Shown piece by piece: positions 19,835 to 28,002 of a DNA stretch of 64,000 nucleotides (its first letter is position 1; every line of letters begins with the position of its first letter). The DNA is from Neisseria sicca 4320 (GTDB taxonomy: Bacteria; Pseudomonadota; Gammaproteobacteria; Burkholderiales; Neisseriaceae). Both the position numbers and the translations under genes were made by a program. The notes beneath the pieces are model-generated. The model ran no database searches. It worked only from the letters and a program-made list of their open reading frames with translations, and had not been told where the DNA came from. Where the stretch lies: positions 1 to 64,000 of the forward strand of contig NZ_AEPF01000010.1 of the NCBI RefSeq assembly GCF_000193735.1, in the 5' to 3' direction.

Positions 19835-20425
19835 TTAAGCGGCGGACGCTTGGAAGTCTTTAAATTCTTCCAAAAAGTTTTTCAACATATCGTGTCCGTG
19901 TTCGGTCAAAAGGGCTTCGGGGTGGAACTGCACGCCTTCGATGGCGTATTCTTTGTGCCGCACGCCCATGATTTCCTGATCTTCCGTCCATGCGGTAACT
20001 TCCAGACAATCGGGCAGCGTATCGCGGGCGATGACAAGGCTGTGATAACGCGTGCAGGTAACGGGGTAGGGCAAATCTTTAAACATGCCTTTGTTTAGGT
20101 GGAACACAGGCGAAACTTTGCCGTGCATCAGCGTTTTTGCCCGCACTACATCGCCGCCGAACGCTTCGCCTATCGTCTGATGCCCGAGGCACACGCCCAT
20201 AATCGGCAGCTTGCCGGCAAAATGGCGCATGGCGGCGACCGAAATGCCCGCTTCTTTCGGCGAACAAGGACCCGGCCCGATAACGAGATATTGCGGCTTC
20301 AAAGCTTCGATTTCTTCGAGCGTAATATCGTCGTTGCGGCGGACGACGACTTCCTGACCGAGTTCGGCGAAATATTGGACGATGTTGTAGGTGAAACTGT
20401 CATAGTTATCAATGAACAAAAGCAT
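19835..20425 (-). CDS. trpG: Anthranilate synthase component II, glutamine amidotransferase
   Basis: 196 residues, class I amidotransferase. Catalytic Cys is in GVCLGHQTIGEAFGG and the His-Glu pair in GVQFHPEALLTEHG. It supplies ammonia to TrpE. The first seven codons are the prophage attachment core, so the coding sequence stays intact in the lysogen. Everything upstream of the ATG is now phage DNA. Before integration the upstream sequence was what now lies beyond 61884, including an AAAAGG ribosome binding site that the present junction lacks. Confidence 0.95.
   Translation of the reverse strand: MLLFIDNYDSFTYNIVQYFAELGQEVVVRRNDDITLEEIEALKPQYLVIGPGPCSPKEAGISVAAMRHFAGKLPIMGVCLGHQTIGEAFGGDVVRAKTLMHGKVSPVFHLNKGMFKDLPYPVTCTRYHSLVIARDTLPDCLEVTAWTEDQEIMGVRHKEYAIEGVQFHPEALLTEHGHDMLKNFLEEFKDFQASAA
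20406..20425. repeat. Attachment site attL (core)
   Basis: TTATCAATGAACAAAAGCAT occurs here and identically at 61865-61884. The flanking bases differ on both sides, so 20 bp is the full repeat. It is the reverse complement of trpG codons 1-7. Confidence 0.93.
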
Positions 20426-20511
20426 TTTGAATCTAACCTGCTGTTAATTAAAGAATCTTTGTTATTTCCGCCTGAATCATACCCGATTTAATACCCGCTT
20501 TTGATTTTCCG

Positions 20512-20682
20512 TTATGAAACTGGGCGCGTTTTAATCCAGTTTTCAACTTCATCCAATCGCCATCGGGAAGCTGCTCCAATCTTGTACGGGCGCGGAAATT
20601 CTTCATCCTTAATCATGGCATAAATTTTTGTCTTACCGCAACCTGTTTTCTCGATGACTTCTTTTATTTTAAGCAATTTCAT
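20512..20682 (-). CDS. AlpA-family excisionase/transcriptional regulator
   Basis: 56 residues with a MerR-like helix-turn-helix: IKEVIEKTGCGKTKIYAMIKDEEFPRPYKIGAASRWRLDEVENWI. AlpA/excisionase proteins bind near the attachment site and steer excision. I chose the ATG at 20682; an upstream ATG at 20700 lacks a ribosome binding site. It is the last gene of the leftward operon, 86 bases from attL, while its integrase is at the other end of the prophage. Confidence 0.8.
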   Translation of the reverse strand: MKLLKIKEVIEKTGCGKTKIYAMIKDEEFPRPYKIGAASRWRLDEVENWIKTRPVS

Positions 20683-20708
20683 TTTCTGCCTGCCTTTCAT
20701 ATTTTCAT

Positions 20709-20730
20709 CAGGCGGCGGAAATGCCGCCTG
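20709..20730. other. GC-rich hairpin between two leftward genes
   Basis: CAGGCGGC (20709-20716) pairs perfectly with GCCGCCTG (20723-20730). There is no T-run on the minus strand, so it is more likely an mRNA stabiliser or weak attenuator than a terminator. Confidence 0.45.
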
Positions 20731-20742
20731 TCGGATTGGTAG

Positions 20743-21213
20743 TTATTCAGCCACCGGCGCATTGTCGCCCCGTACAAACTTCGCAAGGTCGGGTTTAAAG
20801 TAATTTTCGCCTTTCACGATTTTCCCGCTCTTGTTAAAGATTGGATTGCCGTTTTCGTCGAACTTGCTCCAGTTTGACAAATTGACTTCTTTCAGCGCGC
20901 CGACCATATCAAAGCCCATCATATAGCCCACGCCGATTGCGGTTACAATCTGATCGCAAAGCGCGTCCAGTAACTCAATTTGCCAGTTTTCAGGCAACTC
21001 TACATCTTTGCCATCAATATCTTTATCAATGGCTTCACACGCATAAAATTCTTGCGCAACCTCATATGTCCTGCTTTCTATATTGTTGCAGGACAACGCC
21101 GCCATCATTTCGGAAACTTCTTCAAAATGCGCCCCGATTTGGGTTGCCTTATCTTTTTCTGTTGGATTTGGCTTTGCTGCCTTGAACCAATTAATGATTT
21201 TTTCGATATTCAT
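20743..21213 (-). CDS. MazG/PRA-PH-like NTP pyrophosphohydrolase
   Basis: 156 residues, mostly helical. The HFEEVSEMMAAL segment (ExxE metal site) and the later ELLDALCDQIVTAIGVGYMMGFDMVGALKEVNLSNWSKFD segment match the all-alpha NTP pyrophosphatase fold, with the second E/D metal pair and the usual SNxSKFD end. Phage members of this family probably trim the nucleotide pool. The ATG at 21213 has AAAGGA upstream and overlaps the stop of the preceding small gene as ATGA, so the two are translationally coupled. Confidence 0.75.
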   Translation of the reverse strand: MNIEKIINWFKAAKPNPTEKDKATQIGAHFEEVSEMMAALSCNNIESRTYEVAQEFYACEAIDKDIDGKDVELPENWQIELLDALCDQIVTAIGVGYMMGFDMVGALKEVNLSNWSKFDENGNPIFNKSGKIVKGENYFKPDLAKFVRGDNAPVAE

Positions 21214-21323
21214 CTTTGTCCTTTCTGATATTCGTTTATCTGCGTCGCCCCTTTCGGGATTCCTGATAGCTCGATAGCCATGACGACTGCGGCGATCAGG
21301 ATTGCGGCTATTACTTCTTTCAT
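21210..21323 (-). CDS. 37-residue hydrophobic peptide, coupled to its neighbours
   Basis: A small frame starting MKEVIAAILIAAVVMAIELSG: one membrane helix and a short polar tail. Its start overlaps the methyltransferase stop as ATGA, and its stop overlaps the next start as ATGA. Being coupled at both ends is the main reason to call it real. No function is recognised. Confidence 0.6.
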   Translation of the reverse strand: MKEVIAAILIAAVVMAIELSGIPKGATQINEYQKGQR

Positions 21324-22384
21324 GCCTTGCACACCCTTTCTCCAATCCACCGCATGACCGGAACTGCCATACTGTTGCCGATGGCTTTGTAACGCGGCGT
21401 GTCTGGGCATTGCTCGGCTGGCTTGTTTCGCCACGGAATCAGGGTGTAGTTGTCGGGGAAACCTTGTAACCTTTCGCACTCGACGGGGGTTAGTTTTCGT
21501 ACTTTTGGATAATTTATAACGCAATTGCCGTTACAAATTTGGTCTGAATCTACGCCGCGGCCGCCAAACCCAGTGCTTAACGTTGCTCCAATTTTTGAAA
21601 CTAATAAGGTTTCACTACCACCAGACAGCGCGCCACCTGTTCTTTTTACTGTGCCGCCAACGTCGGATTCTCGATATGTTCCAAAGCTGCTTTCAATAAA
21701 GGCGGAAGATTCTTCCCCCTTTTTTCTGCTCTGTTCAAGATTCCCGCTTTCGCCCGGCTGCTCAAATAGTATTTCGGCGATACGTCTGTTTCGACTACCT
21801 GCCGCAAGAAACACTCTTCGGCGACGTTGGGGAACTCCGAAATATTGGGCATCCAAGATTCGCCATGCGATTTCGCATTCGTCTGAGCGCACAATACCTG
21901 CACCCGTCCATCTGCCCCTTGTTGGGACAAGCTCTTTGGACTCGCCAAGCAAAGCTGCCAAAAAACATCCGAAGGCGTTGTCTCGTGTTGATAAAACGCC
22001 GGGGACGTTTTCCCACAGTACAACTGCGTCGGGCAGTCCGTAGCGTCTTCGAATAGTGTTAATTGCATTTAAAATCCTTACAAAAACAAGCGTCAGGTTT
22101 CCGCGTTCGTCATTTAGGCTGTTTCTTAAGCCGGCAACCGAAAAAGCCTGGCAAGGTGTCCCGCCGACCAATATATCCGGTGCCTCAATTTCGCCTGACA
22201 AAATCCGTTCCGGTAACGTCGTCATGTCGCCGTGATTTGGGACATCCGGGTAATGATGCGCCAATACGGCGCATGGGAAAGGTTCAATTTCGGAAAACCA
22301 TATCGGCTTTAGATTCAATCCGTCCCACGCAACGGATACCGCTTCAATTCCACTGCAAACGCTGCCATAGGTTAGCTCTTTCAT
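21320..22384 (-). CDS. DNA (cytosine-5) methyltransferase
   Basis: 354 residues with the ordered C5-methyltransferase motifs: I (GSVCSGIEAVSVAW, SAM binding), IV (GGTPCQAFSVAG, catalytic Cys near residue 78), VI (ENVPGVL), VIII (QRRRRVFLAAG) and X (YKAIGNSMAVPVMRWIG). The variable target-recognition region lies between VIII and IX (about residues 210-300). No restriction partner is adjacent, so it probably protects phage DNA from host restriction or marks regulatory sites. It overlaps the upstream gene by four bases (ATGA). Confidence 0.92.
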   Translation of the reverse strand: MKELTYGSVCSGIEAVSVAWDGLNLKPIWFSEIEPFPCAVLAHHYPDVPNHGDMTTLPERILSGEIEAPDILVGGTPCQAFSVAGLRNSLNDERGNLTLVFVRILNAINTIRRRYGLPDAVVLWENVPGVLSTRDNAFGCFLAALLGESKELVPTRGRWTGAGIVRSDECEIAWRILDAQYFGVPQRRRRVFLAAGSRNRRIAEILFEQPGESGNLEQSRKKGEESSAFIESSFGTYRESDVGGTVKRTGGALSGGSETLLVSKIGATLSTGFGGRGVDSDQICNGNCVINYPKVRKLTPVECERLQGFPDNYTLIPWRNKPAEQCPDTPRYKAIGNSMAVPVMRWIGERVCKA

Positions 22385-23370
22385 GCTGCTGCTTCCTGTC
22401 GTACAAGACTAATCAGGTTCGCCGCCCGCTTGAAATGCTTAGTCCAGTTGAAGCAGCTAAAGCCGGTGCCGCTGTCGCAATGTCGGATGATGTTTTCCGA
22501 ATCCTTGACAGCCTGAACCAGTGCGCCCCCCTTATTCGCGACAAGCATTTTCATCATCGGTTGCCGCACGTCTCCGATGCGTTGCGGTCGTACAGGGTTT
22601 AATGGCTTGCCGTACATCGCCGAAAGCTCCGCATCTGCGTGAATGCCTACGTCGTAAAGAAGGTTGGCGGCGTGTAGGATTCGGTCTGTAAATTCTGCGT
22701 ATGGCATTTTCAGGCGGCGAGCTTCCGCGCGGGAATCGCTGCCGTTGACGACTTTATCAACCGCCGAAATCAAACCGCCATCAAGCTCCAAAAACATCAT
22801 GGATTTTTTTGTAACACTGACGGCGATTGAGTATGTCGATACTTCGGCAATCAAGCGAACTGGCGCGTCTTTCAAAAACTCTTCATATGCGGCAAAGAGA
22901 TTAGACAGTGGGCGCAACACGAGTTGACGCTGATTTGGGCTAAGGTCGTCAAAATCCTTAGTCCATTGCGCGACCGCTTGCGATGCTTCGCGGCAGGAAA
23001 ACTCCACGCTTTTCTCGTTCGCTGGGTCGTCTGTGTTGCAGTACAAGCCCAATCGTTGCACCTGCTTGATGATATGCTCGGCGAAGTTGATTAATTCCTG
23101 ATTGCAGGCATAGCGCATATCTTGCAGGGATAACCACATCTTGACGCTACACGTTACCGCTTCATCTTCTGACACTTTCACGCCTGACAACATCTCGGCG
23201 ATGTTCTCTTTTTGCGCTTTTGACAAAGTGGATAGGCGGTTTCGGTCAACGTTTTTGATTGCCCCCGCGCGTTTCAGTGCGCGCTCTTGCTGCGTTGATT
23301 TTTTTGCCGCGCGCTTGGCGGCAAGTATTTGGCTTGCCGTTGGTTTTGTTGCTACTGTTGCTGTTTGCAT
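22381..23370 (-). CDS. Conserved-type phage protein of unknown function (329 aa)
   Basis: A basic N-terminus (QILAAKRAAKKSTQQERALKRAG) precedes a mixed helical body with no motif I recognise. It has no signal peptide or membrane segment. The start at 23370 has AGGAAA upstream in the recurring GCGAGGAAA context, and the gene is coupled to the methyltransferase by an ATGA overlap. It may act with the methyltransferase, but that is only from position. Confidence 0.7.
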   Translation of the reverse strand: MQTATVATKPTASQILAAKRAAKKSTQQERALKRAGAIKNVDRNRLSTLSKAQKENIAEMLSGVKVSEDEAVTCSVKMWLSLQDMRYACNQELINFAEHIIKQVQRLGLYCNTDDPANEKSVEFSCREASQAVAQWTKDFDDLSPNQRQLVLRPLSNLFAAYEEFLKDAPVRLIAEVSTYSIAVSVTKKSMMFLELDGGLISAVDKVVNGSDSRAEARRLKMPYAEFTDRILHAANLLYDVGIHADAELSAMYGKPLNPVRPQRIGDVRQPMMKMLVANKGGALVQAVKDSENIIRHCDSGTGFSCFNWTKHFKRAANLISLVRQEAAA

Positions 23371-23445
23371 TTTGTTTCCTCGCTTTTTTGATGCCGTCCT
23401 CTCAACGGCTCGGGCGTTTGGCTGCCTATGGTCTAATGCCTCTCG

Positions 23446-23736
23446 TTATAAGTGCATTGCCGCGTCTATCGCGTCGCGCATACTGTCGATGTGCTTTTCA
23501 ACACACTCGCGCGGGAGTAACACGCTGCCTATTTTGTTGTGCTTGTCTGCCAGCCAATCAAGGCGAACGGTGTCAGGGTGTGGGATTGGCTCAAATTCTT
23601 CGGCATAGTCAGCATTAGTCACTGTATTACCCTCAAGAACAAACCAAACGGAATTAAATTGCGCGTGTATAACAACAGCTTTCGCGCCATCTGATTTACG
23701 ACGGACAATATCGCCGAATTTAAATTTATTTGTCAT
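23446..23736 (-). CDS. Hypothetical phage protein, paralogue of the next gene upstream (96 aa)
   Basis: It begins MTNKFKFGDIVRRKSDGAKAVV, suggesting a small SH3-like barrel, and continues with PIPHPDTVRLDWLADK and ends RDAIDAAMHL. The same framework (KFGDxV, IPHPDTxRLD, RDAIDAAM) appears in the gene at 23758. GGAG precedes the start. Function unknown. Confidence 0.65.
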   Translation of the reverse strand: MTNKFKFGDIVRRKSDGAKAVVIHAQFNSVWFVLEGNTVTNADYAEEFEPIPHPDTVRLDWLADKHNKIGSVLLPRECVEKHIDSMRDAIDAAMHL

Positions 23737-23757
23737 TTTTGCTCCAAAAGCGGTTAT

Positions 23758-24108
23758 TTATATAGAGTACTTGACTTCCAGTCTCATTGCAGCGTCTATT
23801 GCATCGCGCAATAATGGTTTAGGCGTGGTTAGGTCAATATCATCATCAACCAAAACCCACCCTTTCATCATCTGCCGCTTGACCATGCCATCAATGTTGA
23901 TAACTCTTTCAATAAAATCCAAGCGCAAAGTATCGGGATGCGGGATTAGTTCGAGACTCTCGGCATGTTCCTGCGAAACGCCTTTTGTATGCTCCCAACG
24001 GATGATGTAACTGTATTGGTTGCTTCCAGCATCTACCACCAAGCCTAATGTCTTGTTCGGGTGCATTCGGCTTTTAACCATGTCGCCGAATTTAAATTGT
24101 TGCGTCAT
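23758..24108 (-). CDS. Hypothetical phage protein, paralogue of the next gene downstream (116 aa)
   Basis: Starts MTQQFKFGDMVKSRMHPNKTLGLVV and contains ELIPHPDTLRLDFIER and LRDAIDAAMRLE, the same blocks as the gene at 23446. GGAG lies upstream. The two adjacent genes look like an old tandem duplication with a different middle part. No known function. Confidence 0.65.
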   Translation of the reverse strand: MTQQFKFGDMVKSRMHPNKTLGLVVDAGSNQYSYIIRWEHTKGVSQEHAESLELIPHPDTLRLDFIERVINIDGMVKRQMMKGWVLVDDDIDLTTPKPLLRDAIDAAMRLEVKYSI

Positions 24109-24117
24109 GTCTCACTC

Positions 24118-24558
24118 CTAAAACGGGATGTCATCTGATTCATCACTACCATTAACAGTAGCGGCCGGTGCTTGTCGGTGCGGATACTCAGGCGGTGCGC
24201 CATTTTGCGTGGATTGTGCCTGTTGTCCATCATTACCACCGCCGAGCATCTTCATTTCGTTGGCGATGATGTCGTATGCGGTACGCTCCACGCCGTTTTT
24301 GTCGGTGTATTTTCGGCTTTGGATTTTGCCTTCCAAATACACCTGACTGCCTTTCTTCAGGTATTGCCCGGCGATTTCAGCAAGGCGGCGGTACATGGTG
24401 ATGTTATGCCATTCAATTCTCTCTTGACGCTGCCCGCTTTGGTCTTTCCAGCTTTCGCTTGTTGCGACGCTGAAATTACAGACGGCTTCTCCGTTCGGCA
24501 TATAGCGCGTTTCAGGGTCTTTCCCCAATCGTCCGATTAAAGTTACTTTATTCAACAT
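24118..24558 (-). CDS. ssb: Single-stranded DNA-binding protein
   Basis: 146 residues. An OB fold begins MLNKVTLIGRLGKDPETRYMPNGEAV, with WHNITMYRRLAEIAGQYLKKGSQVYLEGKIQSR, a Gln/Pro-rich linker and the acidic tip DESDDIPF that recruits partner enzymes. It overlaps the preceding gene by 11 bases and has AAGGAAA before its start. It belongs with the exonuclease and recombination-type genes upstream. Confidence 0.94.
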   Translation of the reverse strand: MLNKVTLIGRLGKDPETRYMPNGEAVCNFSVATSESWKDQSGQRQERIEWHNITMYRRLAEIAGQYLKKGSQVYLEGKIQSRKYTDKNGVERTAYDIIANEMKMLGGGNDGQQAQSTQNGAPPEYPHRQAPAATVNGSDESDDIPF

Positions 24559-24844
24559 TTTTGTTTCCTTTTAAAACTGTTTTGACAGGCTTCCAAACGG
24601 TTCGCCCGTTCACTTCCTGCGCCTGCCTGATTCCGACTATGTGGATGTCGGGATTGCCCGCAAACAGCCTGATAAATTCCTCCGCCGTCTCGATTGACGA
24701 ATATTCAGGGCTGATTTGGTAGCGGGCGTTGCTTAACCGCGTCCATTTGCGGGTATCCTCGTACCACTTCGACTGCTTTTTGTCATATACAAGCCGCCGC
24801 CGTTTCTCTTCTTCGGGACGGCTCTTTCCGAAAACAGCAAACAT
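24548..24844 (-). CDS. Hypothetical phage protein (98 aa)
   Basis: A Lys/Arg-rich N-terminus (KSRPEEEKRRRLVYDKKQSKWYEDTRKW) is followed by a short alpha/beta stretch. No domain is recognised. It lies between the recombination genes and ssb in one operon and overlaps ssb, so a role in DNA metabolism is plausible but only inferred from position. Confidence 0.6.
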   Translation of the reverse strand: MFAVFGKSRPEEEKRRRLVYDKKQSKWYEDTRKWTRLSNARYQISPEYSSIETAEEFIRLFAGNPDIHIVGIRQAQEVNGRTVWKPVKTVLKGNKNVE

Positions 24845-24853
24845 GACGGCTCC

Positions 24854-25855
24854 TTACAGGGCGTTGATTTCTGCCTTTTGCTCGTCGGTCAGGTTGTAGT
24901 TTTCCAGCACTTCGGCAACTTCTTTCATCCCGGTGGATACTGCCTCCACCAATTCCGCGAACTGCTCTTCTGTCGGCGTAGGCTTTGGTGCTTTTCCCAC
25001 CGGTTCAGGCTCTACCTCCTTGATGGGCTGCGCTTCGACCATTGCGTTTAAATCCTGCGCGTCTGACTTTTTGACTTCTTGGATTGCGAACCAGTCAGAC
25101 GGCTTACTCATGCCGTCTTTAAGGCTTGTATAGATTTTCCGCAATTCGACAATCTGCGCGGGGCGGATGGCTTCGAGTCGGCATTGATAACGGTCTTGGA
25201 TGTTTTCGGGAGTAATGCCAAACTTGCCCATCGCCTCGGTCAGTTTTCGGATGGTCTCTTTGACTTCTTCGGGTTTTGTGCCAACACTCGCCGCCTGCGT
25301 AACGGAACATTGCGACAATGCCGCCTCCACGATGTCGCCCGGAATGATGCTCAAGATACAGGCGCGTAAACGTCGGCTGCCTTGATTCGCCACCATCTCG
25401 TAAATGTCGCGCGGGTCAGTCAGTGTTTTAGTCCCGCCTTTTGCCATGCGTTTATGTGCGACCTGAAATACCTTTGCTTGTCGGACGTTGGTTTCCAAGT
25501 CCCATGCGTAGGCTTCGACTGTTGACACGCCGTTTTCCTGCGACAGTTCACGAATGCCAAAATCAAGGTTTCCCCAGTTTTGCGCCAACACTTCAGCCAG
25601 TCGTATTGATGGTCCTTCAACGTTTTGCCCGCCGCGCGGGTAACTGTAAACCGCCGAATCTGCCAGCGTCTGACGTGTGCAGGCATTTAAGATTCGGTCT
25701 GCCGCCTGAATCTGATTGCGCGGGAACTGTTTAGCCATGAATACCATCGCTTGGATTTCACTGGCTTCGCGTTGCGCCTTGACTTCGGTCATTGTGTTTG
25801 GCAGTGCTTCAGAAACCGCCGTTTGTTGAAACGGGTTTTTTACCATTTGATTCAT
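24854..25855 (-). CDS. Phage protein, probable recombination-module partner of the exonuclease (333 aa)
   Basis: The body (residues about 30-190) includes RQTLADSAVYSYPRGGQNVEGPS, GVSTVEAYAWDLETNVRQAKVF and NQGSRRLRACILSIIPGDIVEAAL. An acidic Pro-rich linker and a C-terminal helix follow. I recall this kind of protein beside RecE-type exonucleases in phage genomes, but I cannot assign it to RecT, Bet or Erf from sequence. It starts nine bases after the exonuclease stop with AAGGATA upstream, so the two act in one operon. A single-strand annealing role is an inference. Confidence 0.6.
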   Translation of the reverse strand: MNQMVKNPFQQTAVSEALPNTMTEVKAQREASEIQAMVFMAKQFPRNQIQAADRILNACTRQTLADSAVYSYPRGGQNVEGPSIRLAEVLAQNWGNLDFGIRELSQENGVSTVEAYAWDLETNVRQAKVFQVAHKRMAKGGTKTLTDPRDIYEMVANQGSRRLRACILSIIPGDIVEAALSQCSVTQAASVGTKPEEVKETIRKLTEAMGKFGITPENIQDRYQCRLEAIRPAQIVELRKIYTSLKDGMSKPSDWFAIQEVKKSDAQDLNAMVEAQPIKEVEPEPVGKAPKPTPTEEQFAELVEAVSTGMKEVAEVLENYNLTDEQKAEINAL

Positions 25856-25864
25856 AATGTATCC

Positions 25865-26659
25865 TTAATCGTAGTATGCCCAAGCCGGTAAAGATAACGG
25901 CTCGATTTGTTCGCTATATGCCTGAAATGTATTTGTTTTGATACATTCAGAAAGCGTCATTAAATCCCTGCGGAACAGTTCATGCCCGCGCTCTTTTGCC
26001 TCGTCGTCCAACGTGTAGCAAGCGACGGCAAACGGTGCTTTTTTCTCAACGGCGATAAAGATAAATCCTTTCGGATATTCCCCCGTCGCCTGATATATCC
26101 CGTTACTGTAAAAAGCGTCTTGAACGTGGTAGCGGTAATTTGCGACCGACCGCGCGAAACCTTGCGGGCTTGCATCTTCCGTTGACTTCAGGTCAACGAT
26201 GATTCCGTTGCTATTCCAAAAATCAGGACGACAACGGCAATCAATCCCTGTTTCTTCGTCGCGCCAAAAGACAGACTGTTCGGGCTTGCCGCTGCTCAAC
26301 AATGCCGCCGCCTTTGGGTGTGTTTGGATGGCTGCCGCCATGGCCTTTATTTGCTCTACCCATTCGGCTTTTAAAATCGTCTTGCCGCCTTTTTCAAGCT
26401 CTGCCAGATATGCCTTACCGTCTTTTGTGCGCCCGTTGAAGTCATCGGGCAAGACCGCGTAAGATTCGGCAAACACTTCAGGCAATAAGATGTAGTCGTG
26501 AAACGCGCTCCCGAAAATCATCGCCTGTGTGCTTTCGATTTCCGATTCCCGCGCATATTTGTAATGCGCGGGGCTTTTGGTAAGTTGGTCTAACTGTGTC
26601 TTGCTGACCGCTGCATGGCTGTGGTAGTCGGCATTGCTCATATTGCTTATGATTGTCAT
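25865..26659 (-). CDS. PD-(D/E)XK exonuclease, RecE/exonuclease VIII-like
   Basis: 264 residues. The start (SNADYHSHAAVSKTQLDQLTKSPAHYKYAR) is typical of the DUF3799/RecE C-terminal nuclease. The motif CRCRPDFWNSNGIIVDLKSTEDAS carries the catalytic Asp and the D-x-K pair, followed by a YxxQxAFY-like helix (RYHVQDAFYSNG). It probably resects dsDNA ends for phage recombination. It overlaps the upstream gene by four bases (ATGA). Confidence 0.82.
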   Translation of the reverse strand: MTIISNMSNADYHSHAAVSKTQLDQLTKSPAHYKYARESEIESTQAMIFGSAFHDYILLPEVFAESYAVLPDDFNGRTKDGKAYLAELEKGGKTILKAEWVEQIKAMAAAIQTHPKAAALLSSGKPEQSVFWRDEETGIDCRCRPDFWNSNGIIVDLKSTEDASPQGFARSVANYRYHVQDAFYSNGIYQATGEYPKGFIFIAVEKKAPFAVACYTLDDEAKERGHELFRRDLMTLSECIKTNTFQAYSEQIEPLSLPAWAYYD

Positions 26660-26913
26660 AACCCACCCACCAAAAGGCTATCCATATAAACCCGCGCGTC
26701 AGATTCCGTCTTGAAAACTTTAACGTCCTCCAACTGCGCCCGCTTTGTCTTGTCGGGTCGGTATGTGACCTTGTTGTAGCCGTCGGGCATGATTCCGACT
26801 TGATAACCGCCTCGTACTTTTCGCATGACTACATTCGGGCTGCGCGGCAAACCCATAAAGCCTTTAACCTTTGCCGCGCGGTTGCTGTTCATGGTGTATG
26901 GTTGGTGGTACAT
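26656..26913 (-). CDS. Hypothetical small basic phage protein (85 aa)
   Basis: The middle part VMRKVRGGYQVGIMPDGYNKVTYRPDKTKRAQLEDVKVFKTESDARVYMDSLL looks like a short beta-sheet with a C-terminal helix. AAAGGA is well placed before the ATG at 26913; an internal ATG at 26892 has none. Coupled to the exonuclease by ATGA. Unknown role. Confidence 0.6.
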   Translation of the reverse strand: MYHQPYTMNSNRAAKVKGFMGLPRSPNVVMRKVRGGYQVGIMPDGYNKVTYRPDKTKRAQLEDVKVFKTESDARVYMDSLLVGGL

Positions 26914-26924
26914 TTCGGAATCCT

Positions 26925-27500
26925 TTACTCATAATCCGTATCAGGCTTTAATGGCATGATATAAACTTGGCAATTTAGAAACTCGAACTTAAACGCCTTA
27001 AATTCTGTTTCATTAATTTGGTTCGAAAGGTAAACGGGGTAGAACATCGGGAACTGTAAACCTAAAGCCTTTTGAATCTTGCCCAGTTTTTTTATGTAAT
27101 GAATAGCAAGTTTCAGACTTTCGTTCTTAATATCAACCTGTTTTAAATCTTCCGGGTTGATATTGGTAACGCTTTTATCGTTCGGGAAACTTGTTTTAAA
27201 CATCTTTTGCTTTAAGCTCAGAATTGAAAACTCGCCATCTTCAAAACAGATGCTGATAAACGGGAAGTCTTTGTCCGTTTTTTTGACTGCGTATTTAATC
27301 CAGTCGGTCGGAATCATTATGCTTTGTGGAATATCTTTAATTTTTTCTTCGTTAATTACGCAATAAATATAACCATTAGTCGCCTTGATTTTGCCTTCTT
27401 CTTTATCAAGGAAAACGCCGTTAATCGGTCTTGGGTTGTCAGTTGCCGCCGCATATGCCGCCGCTTTCAATAAATTTTTATGTATATTAAATACTTGCAT
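26925..27500 (-). CDS. AT-rich phage protein, weakly sliding-clamp-like (191 aa)
   Basis: The N-terminus AYAAATDNPRPINGVFLDKEEGKIKATNGYIYCVI resembles the first repeat of a beta-clamp (LNGVLL then VATDGHRL). The rest, rich in Lys, Ile and Phe, does not give a family. GGAGG sits seven bases before the ATG at 27500. The gene is more AT-rich than its neighbours, which suggests a different origin. Clamp function is only a guess from this pattern. Confidence 0.55.
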   Translation of the reverse strand: MQVFNIHKNLLKAAAYAAATDNPRPINGVFLDKEEGKIKATNGYIYCVINEEKIKDIPQSIMIPTDWIKYAVKKTDKDFPFISICFEDGEFSILSLKQKMFKTSFPNDKSVTNINPEDLKQVDIKNESLKLAIHYIKKLGKIQKALGLQFPMFYPVYLSNQINETEFKAFKFEFLNCQVYIMPLKPDTDYE

Positions 27501-27501
27501 T

Positions 27502-27771
27502 TTATTTAACCTCCGCATCGCCGCGCATTCTTTCGGCGGCTGTCAGTTGTTCGTACATTTCCGCTATTGCGGCTTCGTTTTCGCGCGTCGCTTTTGCTGC
27601 CTCCTGCATTTCATGGCGGGCGATGTCGTCGCGGATGTTTTCGTATGGGTCGATAGAGTCCACGCTGATTGATGAAGCTGTCGTGTAGTCCATATATGCC
27701 TGTGCTTTCGCGTATGCCTGTACGCAAAAAGCTACTGTCGCCGAAGCGATGATGATTGCTGTGTATTTCAT
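27502..27771 (-). CDS. Hypothetical protein with signal peptide (89 aa)
   Basis: A clear export signal (MKYTAIIIASATVAFCVQAYAKA) is followed by an acidic, helical tail. Ends one base before the next start. AGGAAA precedes the ATG in the recurring GCGAGGAAA context. An exported early phage protein could alter the envelope of the host, but nothing identifies a target. Confidence 0.6.
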   Translation of the reverse strand: MKYTAIIIASATVAFCVQAYAKAQAYMDYTTASSISVDSIDPYENIRDDIARHEMQEAAKATRENEAAIAEMYEQLTAAERMRGDAEVK

Positions 27772-28002
27772 GGTTTCCTCGCTGATTCATGATGTTTGGG
27801 ATTGCCCGCCGAATCTTCCTTACTAAACTCGGCGGGCTTGGCTGCTTCTTCGTTCAACCTGCGCCGCGGCAACTAAAGGTATCGTCGCCCGCGCATTGTC
27901 GCGGTTTGAGGCGGTGTAAAACTTTTCAATCAAAACCACCGCCGGCGTCCCCACTCACGACTTACGGTCTGCCTACTCTATTCCACTTCATGGGTATTCT
28001 TT

